64,000 nucleotides of DNA from Alphaproteobacteria bacterium (GCA_016869145.1 VGEU01000002.1:1-64000); one strand, 5' to 3'; positions 55,052-64,000 are shown, counted from the stretch's first letter. Notes: generated from the sequence alone by a model not told the origin. Numbers and translations: made by a program.

Positions 55052-55202
55052 GACGCACAAACCTCTCCGTCTATCGGCTCTCGCCGGTAATCGCCTGGAT
55101 GTTCCCTCGCGTGGATCGCTGGTGCCTGCTAGGCCGCCCGAAGCGGCGCGAAACCGGTCCCGAACGGCCGACTCGCCGACCAGCGCGGCGGAACCTATCC
55201 GC

Positions 55203-56186
55203 TCAACCGTCGAGGGTCAATAGGGAAGCGCTAATAAATGCAAAGATTCCCGGCCCGTGACTTTCCGAATATTTCTCACCGATCCGGACATCGGGTCGCA
55301 GCTGGTGGCGAAACCAGGTCGCCTGACGCTTGGCATAGCGGCAGGTCGCGGCCACCGTCGCGGCCTCGGCCTCGGCGAGCGATGCCCGCCCGGCGAGATG
55401 GTCCGCAAGCTCCCGGACCCCGAGCGCCTTCCGCGCCGGCAGCCGGTCGTCACCGGCGATCGCGATGAGCCGCCGTACCTCGTCGAGGGCCCCGCCCGCG
55501 ACCATGCGGCGGAGCCGGGCGGCGACGGCCTCGCGCACGGCGGCGCGATCCGGATCGACCAGGATCACGACGAAGCGACCCGCGACCGCCAGGGTCTCCG
55601 GCTCCTTCTGCCACGACGACAGCGACCGACCGGTGGCCAGGAGGACCTCCCAGGCCCGGCGCACGCGCTGCGTGTCGGCCGGCGCGATCCGCGCGGCCAT
55701 CGCCGGATCTTCGGCCGCGAGGCGCGCGTGGAGCCCGCGTTGGCCGAGCCGGGCGAGGGTACGGCCGGCCTCCGCCTGGACCTCGGACGGGACCTCCGGG
55801 ATCGGCGCGAGACCGCGCATGAGCGCGTTCAGATAGAACCCCGTGCCGCCGACGACGACGGGCAATCGGCCGCGCGCCCGAGCCTCCGCGATCGCTGCCG
55901 TTGCCAAACGGCTCCAGCGCCCGGCCGAACAGGGCTCGGTCGGGTCGAGGAATCCGAACAAAAGGTGCGGCAGCCTCACCTGGGCAGCCGCGTCCGGCTG
56001 GTCGGTCAGCACCTCGATCCCTCGATAGACCTGCATCGCGTCGGCGTTGACGACGGTGCCGTCAAATCGCGCCGCGAGATCGAGCGCAAGTGCGGACTTG
56101 CCGCTCGCTGTCGGCCCGGCGATAACGACCACCAGCCGAGCGGTGTCACGGACATCGCCCGACGCCCCTTCGATCACGACGCCCAT
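55203..56186 (-). CDS. miaA: tRNA dimethylallyltransferase
   Basis: A 327-aa MiaA that adds a dimethylallyl group to A37 of tRNAs reading UNN codons. P-loop VVVIAGPTASGKSALALDLA is followed by VVNADAMQVYRGIEVLTDQP, PVVVGGTGFYLNALMRGLAPIP, and RYAKRQATWFRHQ near the C-terminus, all diagnostic. It diverges from serB with a 26-bp gap, so the promoters must overlap the coding ends. Confidence 0.96.
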   Translation of the reverse strand: MGVVIEGASGDVRDTARLVVVIAGPTASGKSALALDLAARFDGTVVNADAMQVYRGIEVLTDQPDAAAQVRLPHLLFGFLDPTEPCSAGRWSRLATAAIAEARARGRLPVVVGGTGFYLNALMRGLAPIPEVPSEVQAEAGRTLARLGQRGLHARLAAEDPAMAARIAPADTQRVRRAWEVLLATGRSLSSWQKEPETLAVAGRFVVILVDPDRAAVREAVAARLRRMVAGGALDEVRRLIAIAGDDRLPARKALGVRELADHLAGRASLAEAEAATVAATCRYAKRQATWFRHQLRPDVRIGEKYSESHGPGIFAFISASLLTLDG

Positions 56187-56212
56187 CTTGTTTCCGTCCG
56201 CGGGGTTCGGCC

Positions 56213-57109
56213 ATGCAGGACGTCGCCACGCTTCTCACCGCAACGTCGCGGGCCGATCTGACCGACCGCGATGCCGCCGCCGTGCGCGCGGCGATCGCGC
56301 AATCCGGCGCGACACCGATCGCGACGCAATGGCTGTCGCCGCAGATCGCCTGCGACGTCGTGTTTACGGGCGCGAACCGGGGCGATGTGTCGGCGGCGTT
56401 GCGCAAGACGTTCGCCGACGCGGCCTTCGATCTCGTCGTTCAGCGGCGGCCCGGACGGCGCAAGGACCTCCTCGTCGCCGACATGGACGCGACGATCATC
56501 GCCGAGGAGACGCTCGACGAACTTGCCGCGGTCGCCGGCCTCCGCGACCGCATCGCACCGATCACCCAACGCGCGATGAACGGCGAGATCGGGTTCGAGG
56601 AAGCGATGCGCCTGCGCGTGCGGATGCTCGAGGGAGTCCATGTTTCCCAGCTCGAATCGACATTCGACCGCATCAGCATGACCCCCGGCGCGCGCACGCT
56701 GGTGCAGACCATGCGCGCGCACGGCTCCTATACCTTGCTGCTGTCGGGCGGGTTCAGCTATTTCACGAGCCGGATCCGCGGCGCGATCGGTTTCGATCGC
56801 GACATCGGGAACGACATCGCGATCGAAGGCGACCAGCTCACCGGTGCGATCGACGGCCCGGTCCTCGCGCCCGGCGCGAAGCACGCCGCGCTCGTTCGGA
56901 TCGCCGCCGAGCGCCATGTGCCGCTCTCCGAGACGCTCGCCGTCGGCGACGGCGCCAACGATATCGGCATGCTGCAGGCCGCAGGGCTCGGCGTCGCCTA
57001 CCGGCCGAAGCCGGTCGTCGCCGCCGCGGTCGCGGTCCAGCTTCGCCACGCCGATCTCACCGGGCTTCTCTACCTGCAGGGCTATAGCCAGCAGGAGTTC
57101 CGGCGCTAG
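56213..57109 (+). CDS. serB: Phosphoserine phosphatase
   Basis: A 298-aa HAD-family phosphatase, last step of serine synthesis. The catalytic motif I is LLVADMDATIIAEETLDELA (nucleophile Asp in DMDAT), motif II Ser in LLLSGGFSYFTSRI, and motif III VGDGANDIGMLQAAGLGVAYRPKP. The N-terminal 80 residues form the family's ACT-like extension. It is convergent with degP. Confidence 0.96.
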   Translation: MQDVATLLTATSRADLTDRDAAAVRAAIAQSGATPIATQWLSPQIACDVVFTGANRGDVSAALRKTFADAAFDLVVQRRPGRRKDLLVADMDATIIAEETLDELAAVAGLRDRIAPITQRAMNGEIGFEEAMRLRVRMLEGVHVSQLESTFDRISMTPGARTLVQTMRAHGSYTLLLSGGFSYFTSRIRGAIGFDRDIGNDIAIEGDQLTGAIDGPVLAPGAKHAALVRIAAERHVPLSETLAVGDGANDIGMLQAAGLGVAYRPKPVVAAAVAVQLRHADLTGLLYLQGYSQQEFRR

Positions 57110-57140
57110 CGCGGACCACGCCGTCACGCGGGCGACCCGA

Positions 57141-58715
57141 TCACCCCTTGTTGTCGACCCGAAGCGCCACGAAACGCTGGTTCCCCTCGGTCTCGAGCAG
57201 GACGAGGATCGTCTTCATCTTCGCCTTGCGCGCGTTCTCGACCTTCTGGCGGACCTGGTTCGGGGTCTTCACGACCTCCTGCTCGGGACCGATCTTGCGA
57301 ATGATGTCGCCGGGTCGGATCCGGCGCTCGGCGGCCGGGCTGTCGTCCTCGACCTTGGTCACGACCACGCCGTCGGTGACATCCGGAAGCTTGAACCGCG
57401 ACCGGAGATCGGGCGACATCGGCTCGAGCACGAGACCGAGCGTCGCGACGCTCGGTCCGCCCCCCGAAGGCGCATCGGGGCGCGACGACGCGGCCGCCAC
57501 CTTCTCGTCCTCGGGGAATTCGCCGACCGCGACCTGCAAGGCGACTTTGCGGCCCTTGCGCCACACCTCGATCGGCACCGCACGCCCGACCGGCGTCTCC
57601 GCGACGACCCGGGGCAGCGTCCGCATCTCGTTGATGTCCTTGCCGTTGAACTTGAGGATGACGTCGCCGACCTCGATCTTGGCCTTTTCCGCGGGACCGC
57701 CTTCGGTGAGGTTCGCGACCAGGGCGCCGTTGACGCCGTCGAGGCCGAGGCCCTGCGCGATCTCCTCGGTCACGGTCTGGATGCGGACACCGATCCAACC
57801 GCGGCGGGCGCGGCCGAACTCCTGCAGCTGGGCGACGATCGGCTTGGCGAGATTGGCCGGGATCGCGAAGCCGATGCCGACGCTGCCGCCCGACGGCGAG
57901 TAGATCGCCGTGTTGACGCCGATCACCTCGCCGGCGAGGTTGAACATCGGGCCGCCCGAGTTGCCACGGTTGATCGAGGCATCGGTCTGGATGAAGTCGT
58001 CATAGGGTCCCGAGTTGATGTCGCGCGAGCGGGCCGAGATGATGCCCGCGGTCACGCTGCCACCGAGACCGAACGGATTGCCGATCGCGAGCACCCAGTC
58101 GCCGACGCGCGAGCGGTCCGAATCGCCAAATCGCACCGCCGGCAAAGGCTTCGGCGGATCGACCTTGAGCACGGCGAGATCGGTCATCTGGTCGCGACCG
58201 ACCATGCGTGCCTTGAGGTTGGTGTTGTCCTGGAGTGTCACCGAGATCTCGTCGGCCTCGGCGATGACATGGTTGTTGGTGATGATCACGCCCGCCGGGT
58301 CGATGATGAAGCCCGAGCCCAGCGACGTCGCCCGCCGTTCCGGCGTGTCGCGCCGCTGCTGGCGGTCGAAGAACTCGCGGAAGAACTCCTCGAACGGCGA
58401 GCCGGGTGGAAAGCGCGGGATCTCGAGGCCCGGTCCCTGGCCCTGACCCGGACCGCGCTCGCGCCCGCGGACGACCTGGGTGGTCGAGATGTTGACCACC
58501 GACGGAAGAAGCCGCTCGGCGAGATCGGCGAAGCTATCCGGCGCGCCGCGCGGGGCCTGGGCCAGCGCCGCGCCGGTCGGCGCGATCAGCGCCGCCGCGA
58601 CCGCGATCGCGATCGTGCCGATGCGGCGGCGGAACGAGCCTGGCCGACCGCGGGGCCGCCCGCGGGCCGGATCACCGACGCCCGCTTCGGACCGGGCGAG
58701 GAACAACATGCGCAT
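57141..58715 (-). CDS. degP: Periplasmic serine endoprotease DegP/Do-like
   Basis: A 524-aa HtrA-type protease started at ATG 58715, which follows AGGAGAG. A twin-basic region and hydrophobic stretch (about 30-53, ending ALAQA) act as a signal peptide. The trypsin-like domain has the triad in NNHVIAEAD (His), TDLAVLKVD (Asp) and RGNSGGPMFN (Ser). Two PDZ domains follow (about 290-390 and 430-524). It degrades or refolds damaged envelope proteins. It is encoded with the hflKC membrane complex, as in many alphaproteobacteria. Confidence 0.95.
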   Translation of the reverse strand: MRMLFLARSEAGVGDPARGRPRGRPGSFRRRIGTIAIAVAAALIAPTGAALAQAPRGAPDSFADLAERLLPSVVNISTTQVVRGRERGPGQGQGPGLEIPRFPPGSPFEEFFREFFDRQQRRDTPERRATSLGSGFIIDPAGVIITNNHVIAEADEISVTLQDNTNLKARMVGRDQMTDLAVLKVDPPKPLPAVRFGDSDRSRVGDWVLAIGNPFGLGGSVTAGIISARSRDINSGPYDDFIQTDASINRGNSGGPMFNLAGEVIGVNTAIYSPSGGSVGIGFAIPANLAKPIVAQLQEFGRARRGWIGVRIQTVTEEIAQGLGLDGVNGALVANLTEGGPAEKAKIEVGDVILKFNGKDINEMRTLPRVVAETPVGRAVPIEVWRKGRKVALQVAVGEFPEDEKVAAASSRPDAPSGGGPSVATLGLVLEPMSPDLRSRFKLPDVTDGVVVTKVEDDSPAAERRIRPGDIIRKIGPEQEVVKTPNQVRQKVENARKAKMKTILVLLETEGNQRFVALRVDNKG

Positions 58716-58726
58716 CGGGTCTCTCC

Positions 58727-58915
58727 TCATCCGCGCAATACCCACACCATGCCGACGCCGAGCGCGACCGCGAACACGCCCGCCATGCGGAGCGTCGCGG
58801 CCGGTTGGACGAGCACGGCCTCCATCATACGACGCATGGCGTCGGGGAACAGCGCATAGAGCACGCCCTCGATCACGAGAACGAGCGCGAGCGCCGTTCC
58901 GATCTCGACCACCAT
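58727..58915 (-). CDS. DUF2065 small membrane protein
   Basis: A 62-aa protein with two hydrophobic helices (IGTALALVLVIEGVLYALFP and TLRMAGVFAVALGVGMVWVL), the DUF2065 pattern. It sits between hflC and degP with gaps of about 10 bp on each side, the standard place for this family in alphaproteobacteria. Function is unknown; the context suggests membrane quality control. Confidence 0.9.
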   Translation of the reverse strand: MVVEIGTALALVLVIEGVLYALFPDAMRRMMEAVLVQPAATLRMAGVFAVALGVGMVWVLRG

Positions 58916-58924
58916 CGCAACGGT

Positions 58925-59815
58925 TCAACGCGCCGGCGGCGCCGGCCCGCGACCGGTGATGCTGCCGAAATAGCGGAAGAAATCGCTGTCTGGGCTCATC
59001 ACCATCGTCGTGTCGTCGTTCCCCAGGGCCTCGCGATAGGCCTGCATCGACCGGTAGAACCGGAAGAACTGCGGATCGCGTCCGAAGGCACTGGCCCAGA
59101 TCTGGTTCGCGTCGCGCTCGCCTTCGCCGCGGAGGATTTCGGCCTGCTTGCGCGCTTCCGCGAGGATCACCGTGCGCTCGCGGTCGGCGGCAGACCGGAT
59201 CTGCTGCGACCGTTCGAAGCCCTGCGCACGCTCGTCGCGCGCCTTGCGTTCGCGTTCTGAGCGCATTCGTGCATAGATCGACATGGCAGCCTGATCCGGC
59301 AGGTCGGCGCGCCGGATGCGCACGTCGACGATATCGATCCCGAAATTGCTTGCTTCCTGCTCGAGATCGCGCTTGACACCCGCCATCACCCGAATCCGGG
59401 CATCGCCGAGAACGTCGGAGAGCGTCACGCCGCCGAGCTGGCGGCGGAGCCCCGAGTTCAGGAGCGCGCCGAGCCGGGACCGCGCGATCTCCTCGGTGCC
59501 GAGGGTCTGGTTGAAGCGCAATGGATCGCGGATGCGATAGCGCAAGTAGGAGTCGACCTCGAGGCGTTTCTGGTCGGAAAGAATGACCGTCTCGAGCGGC
59601 GGCTCGAGGTCGAGGATCCGCTTGTCGTAGTAGACGACGTTCTGGATGAACGGGAACTTGAAGTTGAGCCCGGGTTCACGGATGACGCGCTTCGGCTCGC
59701 CGAACTGGAGGACCAGCACCTGCTGGGTCTGATAGACGGTGAACAGAGAGCTGAACAGGATCACGCCGAGGACGATGACGATGATCCCGATGATCGTCAG
59801 GCGGTTGCGGCTCAC
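58925..59815 (-). CDS. hflC: FtsH modulator HflC
   Basis: A 296-aa SPFH/prohibitin-domain protein with one N-terminal membrane helix (about 6-28). Conserved parts are VLQFGEPKRVIREPGLNFKFPF, VDSYLRYRIRDPLRF and FGIDIVDVRIRRADLP, then an Arg/Glu-rich coiled coil. With HflK it forms a large cage around the FtsH protease in the inner membrane. Its ATG overlaps the hflK stop by 4 bp. Confidence 0.96.
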   Translation of the reverse strand: MSRNRLTIIGIIVIVLGVILFSSLFTVYQTQQVLVLQFGEPKRVIREPGLNFKFPFIQNVVYYDKRILDLEPPLETVILSDQKRLEVDSYLRYRIRDPLRFNQTLGTEEIARSRLGALLNSGLRRQLGGVTLSDVLGDARIRVMAGVKRDLEQEASNFGIDIVDVRIRRADLPDQAAMSIYARMRSERERKARDERAQGFERSQQIRSAADRERTVILAEARKQAEILRGEGERDANQIWASAFGRDPQFFRFYRSMQAYREALGNDDTTMVMSPDSDFFRYFGSITGRGPAPPAR

Positions 59816-60969
59816 TGTTGTGCTCCCGTCGATTGGGCGGGCGCCGCGGGGCGCCGGCGCAACTCAGGCAACGGCAGATAGGGCACGACCCCGCCGGCCG
59901 CGCCGTTCGCCTGGTTGGTGTCGATGATGACCTTGTTCATGCCGCGGAATACGTGCTCCAGCGTCTCGAGATAGATGCGTTGGGTCGTCACATCCTTGGC
60001 ATGGCGATAGGATTCATAGACCTCGTTGAACCGCTGCGCCTCACCCTGCGCCCGGTTCACGACCTCCTCGCGGTAGGCGCGTGCCTCCTGGATTTGGCGC
60101 TCTGCCTCGCCGCGCGCGCGCGGCAGGATGTCGTTCCGGTAGCCCTCGGCCTCGTTGCGCATCCGCTCCTGGTCCGCGCTCGCGCGCTGGACATCGATGA
60201 AGGCGTCGATCACCGGACCGGGCGGCTCGGCCTTTCCGAGATTGACCTGGTTGATGTTGATGCCGGCGCCGTATTCGTCGAGAAGCCGCTGCAGGATCGG
60301 CCTCGTCTTGTCCTGGACCTCCACGCGCTTCTGCGAGAACACCTGATCGGCCTCGTACTGGCCGACCACCTCGCGCAGCGCGCTCTCGGCGGCGACCTTC
60401 ACCGTCGCCTCGGGATTGCGCACGTTGAACAGGAACTGGCCGGCGTCCTTGATCACCCACAGGATGGTCGTGTCGACGTCGACGATGTTCTCGTCGCCGG
60501 TCAGCATCAGGCTCTCCTCCGGCACGTCGCGGACCGATCCGCCACGCCCGGGATCGCCGATCGAGCGGTGGCCGATCTCGAGCCGGTTGACCTTCGTGAC
60601 CTTGGGCGTCAGCACCTTTTCGATCGGCGACGGCAAATGATAGTTGAGGCCGGCCTGGGTCGTGCCGACGAACTTGCCGAAGCGGAGCACGACGCCCTGC
60701 TCGTCCGGCTCGACGCGATAGAACCCGCTGAGCAGCCAGAGGCCGATCGCGGCAAGGACGACGAAGAACAGGCCGCGGCCGCTGCCGATCCCGCCCGGCA
60801 TCACCCGCTTGATGCGATCCTGGCCCTTGCGCAGCAGATCCTCGAAGTCGGGCGGCTGCGGTCCCGAGGGGCCGCGGTTCCACGGCCCCTGGCCGCCACC
60901 GCCACCGCCGCCACCGCCACCGCCGCCACCGCTACCCCAGGGCCCACCGCCCTGCTGTTTCCAAGGCAT
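59812..60969 (-). CDS. hflK: FtsH modulator HflK
   Basis: A 385-aa SPFH-domain protein. The N-terminus is MPWKQQGGGPWGSG followed by a run of 13 glycines and QGPWNRG, then a membrane helix (about 66-84) and VEPDEQGVVLRFGKFVGTTQAGLNYHLPSPIE. The glycine run is encoded by near-perfect CCGCCA/CCACCG triplet repeats (about 60895-60940), likely to vary in length by slippage. It is the first gene of hflK-hflC-DUF2065-degP. A 186-bp divergent region separates it from mrp. Confidence 0.96.
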   Translation of the reverse strand: MPWKQQGGGPWGSGGGGGGGGGGGGGQGPWNRGPSGPQPPDFEDLLRKGQDRIKRVMPGGIGSGRGLFFVVLAAIGLWLLSGFYRVEPDEQGVVLRFGKFVGTTQAGLNYHLPSPIEKVLTPKVTKVNRLEIGHRSIGDPGRGGSVRDVPEESLMLTGDENIVDVDTTILWVIKDAGQFLFNVRNPEATVKVAAESALREVVGQYEADQVFSQKRVEVQDKTRPILQRLLDEYGAGININQVNLGKAEPPGPVIDAFIDVQRASADQERMRNEAEGYRNDILPRARGEAERQIQEARAYREEVVNRAQGEAQRFNEVYESYRHAKDVTTQRIYLETLEHVFRGMNKVIIDTNQANGAAGGVVPYLPLPELRRRPAAPAQSTGAQQ

Positions 60970-61155
60970 CGCTTCCTCGTTCTCCCGAGAGTGCCCGTGC
61001 GCGTCGCGTGCGCGTTGCGGGCGAATGTCCCTTCAGTCGTCTTTGCCCGGCTTTGGCCGAACCTATATGTTCGCTAGGCTCCACTGGATGCCGCTCGGCC
61101 CACCGACACGGCCCCCGCTAACATCCATATCAATCGATCGGTCGCACTTTCAAGT

Positions 61156-62244
61156 ATGACACAGCCGAGCGAACAACAAGTGATGGAAACGCTGCGGGCG
61201 ATCCGAGACCCGGCCGGCGGCGGTGACATCGTCGCGCTCGGCATGGTCTCCGGGATCGTGGTCCGCGGCGGCAATGTCGGTTTCACGATCGAGGTCGATC
61301 CGGCCCGCGGGCCGGCGCTGGAGCCGCTCCGCAAGGCTGCGGAGGAGGCGGTGCGCAAGCTTCCCGGCGTCCTGTCGGTGACCGCGGTCCTGACCGCGCA
61401 CCGCGCCCCGGTACCCGAGACGCCCCGGCGCCCGGCCGGCCCCGCCTATCTCCCCGGCGTGACCTCGGTCATCGCCGTCGCATCGGGCAAGGGTGGCGTC
61501 GGCAAGTCGACCACCGCGGTGAACCTCGCGCTGGCATTGGCCGCCGGTGGGCGGGCGGTCGGGATACTCGATGCCGACATCTTCGGCCCGTCGCTCCCCA
61601 CCATGATGGGCATCCGGCGCCGCCCGGCGTCACCCGACGGTAAGAAGATCATCCCGATCGACCAGCACGGGCTTCGCTGTATGTCGATCGGGTTCATGGT
61701 CCCCGAGGAGACGCCGATGATCTGGCGCGGCCCGATGGTCATGGGTGCGCTCGAGCAGATGCTCCGCGACGTCGAGTGGGGGACGCTCGACGTCCTCGTC
61801 GTCGACATGCCGCCCGGCACAGGCGATGCCCAGCTCACGCTCTCCCAGCGCGTGCCGCTGGCCGGCGCCGTCATCGTCTCGACGCCGCAGGACCTCGCTT
61901 TGATCGATGCCCGCCGCGGTCTCAACATGTTCCGGAAGGTCGACGTGCCGGTCCTCGGCATCATCGAGAACATGAGCTATTTCATCTGCCCGCATTGCGG
62001 CGGGCGATCGGACATTTTCACCCACGGCGGCGCGCGCAAGGAGGCCGAGCGGCTCGGCGTCGAGTTCCTGGGCGAGATCCCGCTCGACATGGCGATCCGC
62101 GAGACCGCCGACGGCGGCACGCCGATTGTTATCGCCGCCCCCGACAGCCCGCAGGCCAAGGCCTACGCCGCCATCGCCGAGCGGATCGGCGCCAGGCTCG
62201 CCGCCGACGGCGGCCGCGCCGCGCCCCGGATCGTCGTCCAGTAG
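61156..62244 (+). CDS. mrp: Mrp/ApbC iron-sulfur carrier P-loop ATPase
   Basis: A 362-aa protein. The N-terminal MIP18-like domain (about 1-85) is followed by the deviant Walker A VASGKGGVGKSTTAVNLALALA, DADIFGPSLPTMMG, and the cluster-binding Cys-x2-Cys in MSYFICPHCGGRSDIF. It carries and transfers Fe-S clusters in the cytosol. Its ribosome binding site is weak. Confidence 0.95.
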   Translation: MTQPSEQQVMETLRAIRDPAGGGDIVALGMVSGIVVRGGNVGFTIEVDPARGPALEPLRKAAEEAVRKLPGVLSVTAVLTAHRAPVPETPRRPAGPAYLPGVTSVIAVASGKGGVGKSTTAVNLALALAAGGRAVGILDADIFGPSLPTMMGIRRRPASPDGKKIIPIDQHGLRCMSIGFMVPEETPMIWRGPMVMGALEQMLRDVEWGTLDVLVVDMPPGTGDAQLTLSQRVPLAGAVIVSTPQDLALIDARRGLNMFRKVDVPVLGIIENMSYFICPHCGGRSDIFTHGGARKEAERLGVEFLGEIPLDMAIRETADGGTPIVIAAPDSPQAKAYAAIAERIGARLAADGGRAAPRIVVQ

Positions 62245-62279
62245 GCCAAACCGCACAACGCCCGAGACCCGACCGCACC

Positions 62280-63176
62280 ATGAGCGCCCCGACGATCCCG
62301 TTCCGCCGCGAGATGACCGTGCGCTACCGCGTGGCCGAGGAGCTCTCGCCGCGCGTCCGTCGTGTGATCGCGGAGAATCCGAGCTCGTTCACCTTCCGCG
62401 GCACCAACACCTACATCGTCGGTCGCGGGCGGGTCGCGGTGATCGATCCCGGGCCGCGGATCGAGGCCCATCTCGATGCGCTCGTCGCCGCGCTTGCACG
62501 CGAGGTGGTGACGCACATCTTCGTTACCCATACCCATCTCGACCATTCCGAGGCCACGCACGCGCTCCGCGATCGTGTCGGCGGCAAGCTCGTCGGCGCC
62601 CACCCGCGGCCGATCGACGAGGCGGAGAAACCTTCCGAGTCGATCGACCGGCGATTCGCCCCCGACATCGTGCTCACCGACGGGGCCGTCTTCGCCGAGG
62701 GCGGCTGGACGCTCCGGTCGGTGTTCACGCCGGGCCACATGTCGAACCACCACTGCTTCGCCCTCGAGGAAGAGAACGTCCTGTTCTCCGGCGACCATGT
62801 CATGGGCTGGAACACCTCGATCGTCTCGCCGCCCGACGGCAACATGCGCGAATACATGGCGAGCCTCGACCGCTGCCTCGCCCGTGGCGACCGCCTCTAC
62901 TGGCCTGGCCACGGGCCCGAGATCCCGGAGCCGAGACCCTTCGTCCGCGCCTATCTCGGCCATCGCCGGATGCGCGAGACCGAGATCACCCGCTGCATGG
63001 AGCGGGGTCAGCGGACAATTCCGGAGATGGTGGCCACGATGTACCGTCATCTGCCGATCGAGATGCACGGGGCGGCCGGCCGCGCGGTGTTCGCCCATCT
63101 CGAGCACATGGTCGAGACCGGGCGGGCGGCGTGCGACGGCCCGGTCACCGCTGCGTCGAGCTATCGGCTGCCGTAG
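62280..63176 (+). CDS. MBL-fold metallo-hydrolase (LACTB2-like)
   Basis: A 298-aa metallo-beta-lactamase-fold protein with FTFRGTNTYIVGRGRVAVIDPGP, metal motif THTHLDHS, FTPGHMSNHHCFALEEENVLFSGDHVMGW and LYWPGHGPEI. The layout, including the C-terminal helical region HRRMRETEITRCME, fits the LACTB2/RNase-type or hydroxyacylglutathione hydrolase-like group that often follows core genes in alphaproteobacteria. It starts 35 bp after mrp, probably in one transcript. Confidence 0.88.
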   Translation: MSAPTIPFRREMTVRYRVAEELSPRVRRVIAENPSSFTFRGTNTYIVGRGRVAVIDPGPRIEAHLDALVAALAREVVTHIFVTHTHLDHSEATHALRDRVGGKLVGAHPRPIDEAEKPSESIDRRFAPDIVLTDGAVFAEGGWTLRSVFTPGHMSNHHCFALEEENVLFSGDHVMGWNTSIVSPPDGNMREYMASLDRCLARGDRLYWPGHGPEIPEPRPFVRAYLGHRRMRETEITRCMERGQRTIPEMVATMYRHLPIEMHGAAGRAVFAHLEHMVETGRAACDGPVTAASSYRLP

Positions 63177-63182
63177 GCCGGC

Positions 63183-63707
63183 TCAGGGCAGGATATCGAT
63201 CGGCGTACCATCGTCGACGGCGGCCCAGATCTCGTCCATCTCGCGGTTGGTGACCGCGATGCAGCCGCGCGTCCAGTTGAGGGCTGGATGGCCGAGCGCG
63301 CGCGCCGACCAGCCGTTGGCGAGCCCGTGGATCATGATATTGCCGCCCGGCTTCACGCCGCGCTCGCGCGCCCGGGCGATGTCGTCCTCGTTGGGATAGG
63401 TGACGCGGATCGCCTTGTAGAAATTGCTGCGCGCGTTGCGGCCGTCCAGCCAATAACGGCCCTCGGGCGTGCGGCTGTCGCCCTGCTCCTCCTTGTGCCC
63501 TTCCGCATAGCGGCCGAGCGCGATCGTATAGGTCTTGAGGATCGCCTCGCCCTGCATCAGGTGCATCCGCTTGGCAGCCTTCTCGACGACGACGCGGTCG
63601 GCCTTGCCGAGCGGGCGGGTCGCGGCCAGCGCCTCGCCGGCGCGCACCGGGGCACCGTCGATCAGCAGCACGGCGAGAAGCGCAAGAGCGACGATGAAGG
63701 CACGCAT
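63183..63707 (-). CDS. L,D-transpeptidase (YkuD-fold, YafK-like) protein
   Basis: A 174-aa exported protein started at ATG 63707, so that a signal peptide (MRAFIVALALLAVLLIDGAPVRAG) opens it. The YkuD domain shows GDSRTPEGRYWLDGRN, NIMIHGLANG and the catalytic Cys in NWTRGCIAVTNREMDEIW. Such enzymes crosslink peptidoglycan or attach proteins to it; YafK-type members instead cleave the Lpp linkage. It is convergent with the MBL-fold gene, 6 bp apart. Confidence 0.9.
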   Translation of the reverse strand: MRAFIVALALLAVLLIDGAPVRAGEALAATRPLGKADRVVVEKAAKRMHLMQGEAILKTYTIALGRYAEGHKEEQGDSRTPEGRYWLDGRNARSNFYKAIRVTYPNEDDIARARERGVKPGGNIMIHGLANGWSARALGHPALNWTRGCIAVTNREMDEIWAAVDDGTPIDILP

Positions 63708-63801
63708 CGATCGGGCTGTCAGCGCGGTTTCGGGGCCGTTCGGACGCAACGTTCCGGCCCTGGACTTACCAGACCGCTAACGGCGCCCGCAAGACATCCG
63801 A

Positions 63802-64000
63802 TCAACGCCCGTCGCGTCCGAGAACCGCCATCAGCTCGCGCCATTCCCTCGCGCCGAGGCCGGAGCCGGGCTGGTCGACCGTCTCGCCGGCCAGCATGCG
63901 GCGGACGACCGCGATCGCCGTCCGCGACAGGGCCGCGCCCCCCATCCGGTATTCCATGAACGCCGCATGCACCATCGGGACCCAGCGCTTCAGGACCTCG
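63802..64000 (-). CDS. thyX: Probable flavin-dependent thymidylate synthase, C-terminal end
   Basis: The minus strand encodes 65 residues and a stop, open to the window edge: VLKRWVPMVHAAFMEYRMGGAALSRTAIAVVRRMLAGE and REWRELMAVLGRDGR. The AFxEYR and SRTxxxVxRRxLAGE pattern followed by a REWxE end fits the C-terminus of ThyX proteins. With only a fragment, and no catalytic RHR motif visible, this stays tentative. Confidence 0.55.
   Translation of the reverse strand, partial: EVLKRWVPMVHAAFMEYRMGGAALSRTAIAVVRRMLAGETVDQPGSGLGAREWRELMAVLGRDGR

Overview
The window is GC-rich chromosomal DNA of an alphaproteobacterium. This is inferred from the gene order mreBCD-mrdA-rodA, ilvB-ilvH-ilvC, miaA/serB and degP-DUF2065-hflC-hflK-mrp, from the PmtA-like methyltransferase and from the GTG/CTG/TCG-rich codon use. 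The exact order is not certain, but a Rhodospirillales- or Hyphomicrobiales-like lineage fits best. It has three layers: phage remnants, a long catabolic gene region, and a core housekeeping region.

Positions 1-889 hold a leftward phage packaging module: a terminase small subunit and the N-terminal third of a terminase large subunit, cut by the window edge. A second phage-like module lies at 40.7-42.6 kb, with a CI/LexA-like repressor, operator-like repeats in AT-rich DNA, a damaged zinc-ribbon ORF and a phage-type hypothetical. The two modules are oriented so that inverting the roughly 41 kb between them would rebuild a normal phage order (repressor, early genes, terminase small, terminase large).

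From 1.1 to 43.7 kb the DNA is mostly catabolic. A mirror-image block (2.0-8.9 kb) has two pairs of a molybdopterin-binding xanthine dehydrogenase-family subunit and a 4,5-dihydroxyphthalate decarboxylase-like protein. Around it lie two metallo-beta-lactamase-fold paralogues, a flavin reductase, a response regulator whose sensor kinase has collapsed by internal deletion, a YciI protein and a quinone reductase-like MDR. A Rieske ring-hydroxylase (alpha and beta), a maleylacetoacetate/maleylpyruvate isomerase-like GST, an amidase, a MarR regulator and a UbiD decarboxylase follow. A 20-bp motif is shared by the MarR/amidase and ring-hydroxylase promoters. From 25.5 to 39.3 kb runs a long rightward operon whose five carboxylase-type genes match the subunit inventory of acetophenone carboxylase (two HyuA-like, one HyuB-like, one small zinc protein, one about 32 kDa protein). 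It is followed by a CaiB-type CoA-transferase, a C-C-cleaving-type alpha/beta hydrolase, an HpaB-type hydroxylase and the two membrane subunits of a TRAP transporter. A second amidase closes the block. Between the catabolic blocks sit gluQ-ribA-pcm, an orphan HicA and a matrixin-like metalloprotease.

From 43.7 kb to the end the DNA is core genome: tRNA-Lys(CUU), the rod-shape/elongasome operon mreB-mreC-mreD-mrdA-rodA, leuA with a structured leader and a perfect 106-bp tandem duplication upstream, ilvB-ilvH-ilvC, miaA, serB, degP-DUF2065-hflC-hflK, mrp, an MBL-fold hydrolase, an L,D-transpeptidase-fold protein and the 3' end of a probable thyX. No CRISPR array, rRNA or complete insertion sequence was seen.
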